Assembly (NCBI GenBank): GCA_025201345.1
Contig: JAIXMG010000021.1
Location: 62,001 to 126,000, forward strand
Source of the DNA: Thamnidium elegans
Taxonomy: Eukaryota; Mucoromycota; Mucoromycetes; Mucorales; Mucoraceae
Direction of reading: 5' to 3'
DNA length: 64,000 nt
The position numbers and the translations under genes were made by a program. The notes beneath the pieces were generated by a model that was given only the letters and a program-made list of their open reading frames with translations, ran no database searches and was not told the DNA's origin. This document shows positions 54,572 to 64,000 of the stretch, in pieces (within the stretch, counting starts at the first letter, position 1; the number at the start of each line of letters is the position of its first letter).

Positions 54572-55372
54572 TTATTGCATTGTTGAGTATTGAGGATAAG
54601 GAATATATGAATTGTACATGTCAACTGTTGATAAATTGCAAAGTTCTTGATAATAATCACTAGTAAACATGGGATTTGTTGTAAGGACGGGATAGTTCAT
54701 CATATATGTATTACTGCAATCGTTAAATAACATGGGTTGCTCGTTGTTATTCATAATTTGAGATAAAGTCCAATCGTTGTAAGAATAATTGGAAGTTTCT
54801 AATTGACAATCGGCAATAGAAGAATCTACTGAAGAACAAGGTGATGAGATAAAGTTTGATTCATCGGATACTGCTGGTGATTCATTAATGATAGGTTGTT
54901 TCTTTTCAACAACTACTGGAGCAACATAGATAGATTCAAGTTCGCGAAGTTGAACAAGACGTTTTTCCAATTTAGCGATTTTACGTTCGAGATGAGTGAC
55001 TTGAAGACCTAAATCATCATATGCAGTCAAAAGTTCTTTTTCCATTTCACCAAGACGAGTAGAATTTTTTGATTTATCTAATTCTGGCTTGCTGCAGGTA
55101 TAGGCATGATGAAGAGATTCAAAATGAACAGTAATTGTTGCAACAGTATCATAGGTAAATTCTAATTCATTTTGAAGGCGTTCAATTTCTTCACGTGGAT
55201 CAGTTTTAATTTCAGCTGTCATAATTGCTGCAGTGATATTATTACGCGATTTATTAGATGCCGCACGCTTATTAACGCGATTATTGTTACTTGAAGACGA
55301 CTTGAAGTTAGTGTTATTAACACGTTGAGTGGTCCACTTGAGAGGCTTATTCTTTAATGTAGATGAAGTCAT
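54572..55372 (-). CDS. Coiled-coil protein with Ser/Asn-rich tail
   Basis: A 266-residue single-exon protein. A basic, Asn/Ser-rich N-terminus (VNKRAASNKSRNN) precedes two coils (REEIERLQNELEFTYDTVAT, STRLGEMEKELLTAYDDLGL, QVTHLERKIAKLEKRLVQL). A low-complexity tail rich in Ser, Asn and Tyr follows (SSPCSSVDSSIADCQ, ends YPQYSTMQ), like an activation-type region. The coil block is shared with the 98-residue protein at 44786-45082. It might be a regulator, but no DNA-binding basic region adjoins a proper zipper. I do not recognise a named family. Confidence 0.68.
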   Translation of the reverse strand: MTSSTLKNKPLKWTTQRVNNTNFKSSSSNNNRVNKRAASNKSRNNITAAIMTAEIKTDPREEIERLQNELEFTYDTVATITVHFESLHHAYTCSKPELDKSKNSTRLGEMEKELLTAYDDLGLQVTHLERKIAKLEKRLVQLRELESIYVAPVVVEKKQPIINESPAVSDESNFISSPCSSVDSSIADCQLETSNYSYNDWTLSQIMNNNEQPMLFNDCSNTYMMNYPVLTTNPMFTSDYYQELCNLSTVDMYNSYIPYPQYSTMQ

Positions 55373-56957
55373 ATTTATATAAAAAGCAAAAAAAAAAAAG
55401 TTTAATTTTTTTTAAGGGTAAAAAGTAGTAATAATAATAATAAAAAAAAAAAAAAGGAAAAAATGGGGAAAGCCGACATATTTATATTATTTTTCCATTT
55501 TTTTTTTAGTTTAAGGAACCCAGAAATCATTGCATGTCCCAATTTAGAATCAAATCTCAATTATGATTTGCTCCTTAAATTATGTACACAAAAAAAACTT
55601 TTTTGTACACTCTGGGTTTTTGGATTTTAGTTCCGTAAAAAAAAAAAAAAAATGAATTTTTACAGATTAGGAATGACCCTTTTTTTTTTCATCATCATTA
55701 TCTTTTTTTAGCTTACATGGAAAATAAAGGGGGGGCTTCATTTTGTTAAAATTAAAAAAATGTGAATAATTTATTGGAAACACATATTGAAACTATGCCT
55801 CAAAAAAATAAACAAAAAACAAAAAAAAACATTTTTGTACACCAAAATTACAAAATATCCAAATTTGTGTTTCGGTGTATTCGGGCGAATAACAGTAATG
55901 ACCGTGCGTCACTTTTTCTCTCTTCTTCTTCTTTACAATCACAGAGTCTTGGAAATATGTTAACGCATTACGTTATTTTCTATTTATAAATTTTTTTTTG
56001 GTAGATTATAAATAACTCTTTTTCATTTTATTTTTATAACCCACGTTTCGTTCAAAAGCAAATCTATGTTTACTTTTACAGTTTGCTGTTCATCTTGCAT
56101 ACCTTCAAAAAAAAAAAACTCTATTTTTACTGGTCGTGCCCGTTGTATATTGTATCACTATTTGGATGCACATATCATAAACCGTCATTTAAAAAAAAAA
56201 AAAAAAAAAAAAAGTACCCGCCCTCTCCCTTTACAGAAAAATTGATCTTGATGTTACTTACTTCAGATATGCTCCAAGCTTTAATATTCAAAAAATATCA
56301 TTATTGGCTGAGTTGAACAAAAAAAAAAAAGTTATAAAAAGGCCAACTTATTTCTTTATTTCTTTTCCTCTCTTTTCTTTTTCTCTCTTTCCCTTTTTTT
56401 TTATTTTTTATTTCTGCTCTCTGTTTTATTTTTATTTCTTACTATTTTATTAAAACTTTACAATTTTAAAACTCTGCTCTTTTTTTTCTTCTTACATTAT
56501 AGACATGTATAATTTTTGACATAGACACTTTTTTTTCTTTAGTGGTAGATCAATTACAACCAACTACCATGACAACTAAATGTGAATCAATATTTATTAT
56601 ATATACTTGATGGTTTCCATTGTATAGCATAGACTCAAACTACGAGATATAATTTATTTTTTTTTGAAAAAAAAAAAACGAAAAAGATATATCCCTATCC
56701 CTGATGTCATGTACTCGGCACCTAATAATAGATTTATTGGAGTATGTACTTCCAACAGCACCAATAGAAACGCTAGTTATTGTTGTACATGATATCATTG
56801 CATTGTTTATAAATACACATTTTCAGGAGATTACATGACGCACCAGGGCATTTATTTATTATACACAGTTTTTTATTTATTTATTTTTGTTTAAAAAAGG
56901 ATGAGTAGGAAATGATATAATTGGTGAATCTATTGTGTTACGAAAAAAAAAGAGAAA
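55373..56957. other. Gene-free spacer upstream of the coiled-coil gene
   Basis: About 1.6 kb with A/T runs, C/T-rich tracts near 56360-56440 and only short ORFs (the longest spliced candidate is none; 56704-56838 encodes 44 residues without support). Confidence 0.5.
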
Positions 56958-58184
56958 TTATTTTTGACCTTCAAACATTTTGTGGAAAACAGGAATCAAT
57001 TGTTGAGCAACAGTGAAACTGAAAATCAACTTGGGACCAACCTATTAATAAAACAAAAAAAGAGATCAGCAAATTTAACATATTAAAAAAAAAAGCATAT
57101 TTTTAAAAATACAATTCCTTCATGTATTTTTAAACCAAAATTCTAAATATAAAAAAAGACAACTTACCACCAAAATCTTAGGGGTCAAACCCTTAAAGAA
57201 ACCACCGAAACCTTCATTCTTGATAAGATCCTTAACAATCTTTAATCCAGATTCAGGGTTCTCAAAGTTACGGTTTTGGATACGAGTCTTGACGACATCT
57301 AAAGGAGCAGCGACAGTAATAGAAGCAACGGCACCACCAATAGAAGAACAAAAGTTTTGGAAGAAAGTAGCCTTGTTATAATCTTCTAAAGAAAAGATAT
57401 ATTCCTTGACGAAAGCAGAACCACCAAAGAGAGCGAAAGAACCAGGAGCGTTACGAGCAGCAGTCCAACCAGCACCACGATAAAGGCCCATACCTTCATC
57501 TTTAACAATGGTAATAAAACCGCGACCACGGAATGCTTCGGGGTTTGTTTGTCTTTTGATCTTTAAAACATCCAAAGGAAGTAAAGCAATCTCACCAATA
57601 CCGACAATACTACCGGCAGTAGCATGCATCATTGTCTTACCAGTCTTTTCACCAAATGTACCGACAAATAAATCTCTATGCTTGGTGTTTAAATACTCTC
57701 TAACAAAAGGTTGTCCACCGAACTTGTAAACTCTTTGAGAAACCTTGTAACCAGCAGCAAATCCAACACCAGGGAAAAGAGAAGCGTACTTCTTCATGAA
57801 TGTAGCATTGGCAGCTTCCTACAAAAGAAAAAAAAATACGTTTTTTTTTTAAAAAAAAAGTTCTTTTACCCCTTTTGTACCCTTGTCAAAAAAAAATTTT
57901 TTTTTTTTGTTATTACCTTGAAAACAACTTGATTGATAGCAGCCTTGTTCTCAGCAAATGGACGACCAGAAATCCAAAGCTATTACATATATATTAATAT
58001 ATCATTCTTTAAATTCATATAAAAAAAGTGTTTCACGTACCTTGCTTTGGTTACTCATTAAACGCTTAGCGACAGTATCAACAGGATGGAAAATAATCAA
58101 TTCGAGGATACCGGAACTGGCACTACCAGCGAAACGAGCCTTACCAGACTCGGATTGACTTCCAGAAGCAACAGGAGGAGACAT
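56958..58184 (-). CDS. GGC1: Mitochondrial GTP/GDP carrier
   Basis: SLC25 carrier exchanging GTP for GDP across the inner mitochondrial membrane; linked to iron handling in yeast. Exon 1 (58184 to about 58042) gives RFAGSASSGILELIIFHPVD, TVAKRLMSNQSK. Exon 2 gives LWISGRPFAENKAAINQVV and exon 3 most of the protein: FPGVGFAAGYKVSQRVYKF, GIGEIALLPLDVLKIKRQT, WTAARNAPGSFALFGG, VAAPLDVVKTRIQNRNFE, NEGFGGFFKGLTPKIL. The last exon ends VGPKLIFSFTVAQQLIPVF. Carrier signatures are HPVDTVAKR, LPLDVLKIK and APLDVVKTR. The N-terminal L-I-I-F-H-P-V-D-T-x-A-K-R-L-M-S-N block is characteristic of Ggc1. Four exons; two introns carry T/A tracts. Confidence 0.92.
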
Positions 58185-59215
58185 CTTTTTTTTTTAAAAA
58201 AAGTATTAAGAGGGTAGAGAAGTTAAAGAAAAAAAGAAAAAAAAAAAGATTTTTTATTTTTAAAAAGATTTTTGTCCCTGGGGGACTTGCAAAAAAAAGA
58301 GTTTTTTTTTTTTTTCGGGTACTGAATAAAGGTGGTTTTTTTTTTGTGATAAGAGAGGCATTATACTAGTATTAATGAGGGAAATGTTTTTTTTTTAATC
58401 TCTGCTAATCAATCTCATGTTTTATTATGGCATCATTTTAAATTTTGATCTGGTACGCGATAGTACGACTCGTTTATTAGTTTTTAAATTTTTGTTGTTT
58501 TGTTGCAGTTTTGATATGACTCACCAAACATCACATGATTTTATAGTCCTGTTTATCTTATCACTGCTATTTCCTATTGGAAGAACGGGATTTATTTTAT
58601 TTACCCCAGATCATAATCTAGTACACTTGATGCCTTTTTTTTTTTTTGAAGCGCTGAGTTTACTAAAAGTCCAGGCACACACGTAAAAAGAAAAACTATG
58701 CACTGCCAAAAAAGTTTTTTCTTGTTGTTGTTGTTTTAAAAGTAGTACAATTGAGTTTGCCATACCCGAGGAATACAGTTGTCTGTGTACCACTATTGAA
58801 GTGATAGATCTTCTATGCTTTAATTCCCCTTTTTTAAGGCAATAAGACTTTTACCGATAAAAACGACAATAACTATGGATTTCGTCGAACAATATAAGCA
58901 AAGAAGGAAAAAAAAAAAAAAAAAAAAAAAAAAGACAAAATAATATGGACTGGATTAATTGCTTGAAGGAAAAAAAAAGAGATTCAAATATCTTTTTTCA
59001 TACAAATAAATCGAGTCACTTGGACTTCCGCTTAATGCGACTTACGTTTTTTTTTTTTTTTTTTTTTTTTTTGTACCTCTTGAGGTATAAAGAATTTGAA
59101 AAGTATAATTATTTATTTTATATGCGTTATGTGGTATTTTTTATTGTAACAATCTATCAAGATTCTTTGTTTCTTTATATAAAAAGCATATATTTAATGA
59201 TATATTTAAAGAGAT
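58185..59215. other. Gene-free spacer
   Basis: About 1 kb. T10A7 at 58186-58202 directly before the GGC1 start, a long A run near 58909-58933, T runs near 59047-59072, no convincing ORF. Confidence 0.5.
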
Positions 59216-60413
<1,198 letters not shown>

Positions 60414-61300
60414 GTTGTAAATATATTTTTCTAAGCGTGTAAAATAAAATAATAATAAAAAAGAGGGGGAAAAAAAAAGCGGATTATGTATGCTTTAAAT
60501 ACTACCCTTTCACATGCTGTTTGGCTTTTAGTCATCCTTTTTTGATATACATCGGCATTTTAATTTGATTCTAACCATTTCACAGGACTGTGATTATATT
60601 TCTACATTTGTAGAGTACTCGCCGTTTTTTTTTTTTTTTTTTTTTTTACTGTGTATATGCATACCAACGTATTTATCCGGTTCTTTAATTTTTAGGATAT
60701 TGTTTATACGCTTATAAATAATGAACAGGATCAATACTCTTAGCGAGTAAAAAAAATGTACAGGTTTCCCCCCATGAATGATGTCGTCCGGGCCAAAAGA
60801 ACTACTCAGGAGTCGCTTCACATTTGAATATACGAATATATCGCGTAAAATATGATAACTCGTCAAGCACCCAAAAGAAATTTGTCGAAATTGAGAAAGT
60901 AACTTTCATTTCTCTCACCCAGAAATGTCAAAATGGTAAACCTTGTTAATTGTGTTACCTTATCCCACAAAAAAAAAAAAAAAAACTTTTCACATGCAAT
61001 CATTTCGGATATTCAATAGAATGTATAAAATGATCAGTTGGCTGAAGGGGATAATATTTCTCTGTAAGAGCAATCACTTTGAAAAATCTTTATCCTGGCC
61101 AATACATTCGATAGTACTGTTTGGGTAGAAACGTGCTAAAGATGCAATTAGTTTTAGTGAAGCTGAAGCATCCTCTTATTAGCTCTAAGAAAAAAAAAAA
61201 AAATGTGGAAGTGGTATAAACCCGACTTTGGTACCGAAAATACTAGTTTATTAGTTCAAAGAAAAAAAAAACTTTATTTATAAACATATGAAAATCGATA
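60414..61300. other. Gap between nitronate monooxygenase and VPS34
   Basis: No gene supported. The open frame at 60594-60866 on the minus strand is mostly basic low-complexity. T and A runs at 60624-60647, 60967-60983 and 61189-61203. Confidence 0.5.
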
Positions 61301-63356
61301 CTATCTTCTCCAATATTGAGCCCATCTATGAACGGTTTCCAAGATTTGTGGAAATAATGCATTTACACTTTCTGATATTAAACCTCTAAAATAAGCAATA
61401 GCTGCTTCTTCTGATAGATCCAGTCGAAACTTTTCTTGTACCTGAATAATTTTTTTTTTTTTGGTAAGTAACCCACTAAAAAAAAAAAAAAAAGTGACAT
61501 GCAATTGTGTGTGTGTGTTACCTTCATGACAGCTTTATCGGGTTCAATTTTAATATCAGGAATATTAGCATCTACCATTAACGCAAACAAGTTGAGGATA
61601 AGGTTTGCATTTTTACGTAAGGTAATAAAAGCAGTATCACAATGTTGTTGAAATTTAAAATAATGTGGAGAGTCTGCTCCACCCATCGCTTCAATCATTT
61701 CTTTACATAATTTCATAGGCGGTGGGAACGGTTTAGGATCTCGACCAAGAATAAATCCAAAATCAACGTGGAATAAGTGTCCATCTGGAGATAATAACAA
61801 GTTATCTAAATGGCGATCTCCTACACCCAACAAGTAGGTAATAACGCAGTACCCGGCTATACAAACAATTATTTAATTAATATAAACTCGTATATATATA
61901 CCAATCAACTTACCACAACTTCTTGTATATGTTTCCATTACTTTAGGATCAATACCGTATACATTATCAGGTGCAGAACTAGGATGATGTTCCTTAAAGA
62001 AACTACGTACATTGTTTTGATGGTCATTTAGTACAGCAGCCAAGGAACTAGAAGGAACAAATTGCATTAATCCATGTTCAGGTCCAGTTGCCAACACTTT
62101 GTAAGGGGTTAGTTTTAAATCCAAGTTTTCTTTCAGGAGCAATTTATCCATTAATGAAATAATTTGAATCACAAGCTGATCTTGTCTTAAATCGTCTCCA
62201 GTCTTGAAAATAACAGGGTATTCCGTATTATCACCGCATTTAAATATTAATCTTAGTGGTTGCAAGTTGCTATTAAAGATACCACATTCCGCTAAATAAT
62301 ACTAGCAGTGTTAAATAATATACGAAAAAAAAAATCATCTTGCAATAAAAATCATACCAGGTACAAGTCCTAATACTTGCTTTGTTGGGTCAAGCGGGAA
62401 TGATAAAATATTAAACTCGTGCAATGGTCCTTTAGGATCACCGATAATAGAACGAAGTTTATCAACCTAGTATGTTTATATACAGTAAGAAAAAAAAATG
62501 AAGAAGAAGCGTATTATATCAATATAAATTACCTTTTTGGATCTTCCATCTTTTAAAGCACGAATATTTTTAGACACTTTAGATAACTCTTCAATCAATT
62601 CACCTTGTCGTCTCAGTTCATCTCTTCTAAAGTAACCATTGGGAACCTATATTTAAAGAAATAATAAATATACAATACAAACAGTTATCATCCCTTCCTC
62701 TCCCTTTTTTTTTATACCTCTAATAATTCACTAAAAAAGTGATAGGCAACCTTGGCATACATTTTACCATACTTTTTATCTTGACATTCCACCATAACAT
62801 ACCAGTGAAAATAAGTACCTAATACAGGATTGTTGGTAGCACGATCAATTAAGAACTGAACAAGTGATGAATCATAAGACTCTTCATCCTTATCATCGAT
62901 ATGTTCAAATTTTAGTGCTTGAACTAATTGTAAAAGATAAAGTAATAGATCCTATATAGTTAAACTATGTTAAGTATCATTTATAAACAGGTGTTGTTTT
63001 GGGACTTACATCATCGTCTGCTCTTCGAAGTTGATTTACAGCATAAGTACGCACTGATCTATTCTCAAATTCTTTTCCTAATAGTTCAAGTGCATCATCA
63101 ACATCAATAGCAACCCAAAGCGGTAATATATCAACTGCTTGTCTAACTTCTGTTGTATCCGTCCAAAGTACACATTTCAAGAATTTTGTCAAGGCCTACA
63201 TTTTCAAAAATGATTAACATTATCTTACAAAAAAAAATATATGTATACATTTGTGTTATTACTCTTTTATCTCTTGTTAAATAAAATCTGAATTTCCAAA
63301 CGAGATCCTTTTCCTCTGGTGTCAATGGCTGAGTAGGAGGATAAGACATGATACTC

Positions 63357-63387
<31 letters not shown>

Positions 63388-63770
63388 TTTGTCAGTGCAC
63401 GCACAAAATAATTGATTTTAATTCTTACATTTAACTCATCACGTATCTTTGGATTTGGCTTCAAATCTCGATCTAAAGGACCATTACGATGACTACGAAC
63501 TAATCGACGATGCTTGGCTTCTACTGGGTTATCTCGGACAAGGTCTGGATCAAGTACAATAGAATACTGTACGGTTGGTATATTCTCTCTATTGATATTA
63601 TCTAATCCGTTTCCACTATCCGGATAAATAGGCTGATTCATCGCCGTGATCATGGGTGTTTCTTGGAACTGAGAATGTAAATCACTTATATTTTGTCCGT
63701 GTGCAGTTGATGTAAATGGACCTGGAAGAGTGTACTCCTACATACTTGTTTAAACCCAGTATCTTGACCG

Positions 63771-63809
<39 letters not shown>

Positions 63810-64000
63810 ACCATTTCACCGTACACAACAGGGAAATCAAATTTAGGAAGATCGATATAAAGTGCTAAATCAGTCGATGTATTGGAAGCACTCTAACGAA
63901 AAAAAAAACACCATTAGATTTCTTACCGAAAAGATAACAAGCGTCTTATTATTATTTACCTTGTGCATCTTTTCGATTTGTCTAAATGCCATATTATCCA
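61301..64000 (-). CDS. VPS34: Class III phosphatidylinositol 3-kinase VPS34, 5' end cut
   Basis: Makes PI3P for endosomal sorting and autophagy. The gene enters from the right edge, so the N-terminus is missing. Visible parts in order: C2 domain pieces ([36 protein letters not shown]), helical accessory domain ([53 protein letters not shown]), then the kinase: [51 protein letters not shown] (catalytic loop) and [18 protein letters not shown] (activation loop). The extreme end WAQYWRR before the stop at 61301 is the conserved regulatory helix. Ten or more exons. No lesion is visible. Confidence 0.93.

Noticed and set aside
56704..56838. 44-codon ORF starting MSCTRHLIIDLLEYVLP
   Set aside because: Short, no promoter or family support, lies in spacer; kept only as a note.
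60594..60866. 90-codon minus-strand ORF
   Set aside because: Basic low-complexity start from an A-run, no domain, overlaps the promoter of nitronate monooxygenase.

Overview
The window looks like nuclear DNA of a zygomycete fungus, most likely a member of the Mucorales (Mucoromycota). It is strongly A+T rich, genes are compact, and most carry several introns of roughly 50-80 nt. Long T and A homopolymers fill the introns and gaps. The lanosterol 14-alpha-demethylase carries Phe129 and Ala291, which I recall as marks of the Mucorales CYP51 F5 paralogue. All calls come from reading the sequence and from memory of protein families; no database search was run.

Layout, left to right. 1-10.5 kb: a frame-disrupted gene running off the left edge, PAN3 (deadenylation), a mitochondrial RRM protein, ribosomal protein eL28, a small mitochondrial membrane protein, a gene-poor stretch with a few candidate exons, and Pol I subunit RPA43. 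10.6-15.0 kb: a 4.37-kb transposon with 66-bp terminal inverted repeats flanked by TA. It holds a decayed Tc1/mariner-type transposase, two apparently intact spliced minus-strand genes of unknown function, and a row of short perfect hairpins between them. 15.5-24.4 kb: branched-chain aminotransferase, a small candidate gene, an unknown nuclear-looking protein, TAF8, an AP-1-like bZIP factor and Kish. 25.8-37.4 kb: CYP51, an APQ12-like membrane protein, ETF-alpha, a dicarboxylate-type carrier, a two-domain ABC ATPase, hexokinase and a DDHD phospholipase. 37.5-52.3 kb: a stretch rich in DNA-damage functions, with an FHA-kinase of the Chk2/Rad53 type divergent from the OGG1 glycosylase, then a septin, a full-length ZGRF1-type helicase and, divergent from it, a DUF262 protein. 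52.3-64 kb: a coiled-coil protein paralogous to one at 45 kb, the GTP/GDP carrier GGC1, a peroxisomal-type nitronate monooxygenase, and VPS34 running off the right edge.

Most genes are unrelated housekeeping genes. The plausible functional couplings are the Chk2-like/OGG1 pair, which share a promoter gap of about 105 bp, and the nearby ZGRF1-like and DUF262 genes. The best candidate for something undescribed is the transposon: its transposase is dead, yet its two cargo genes and hairpin array are intact. Several genes were missed by simple ORF calling and were rebuilt across splice sites: Kish, transposon gene A, the N-terminus of cargo gene B, the first exons of the left-edge gene, and the ends of PAN3 and ZGRF1.
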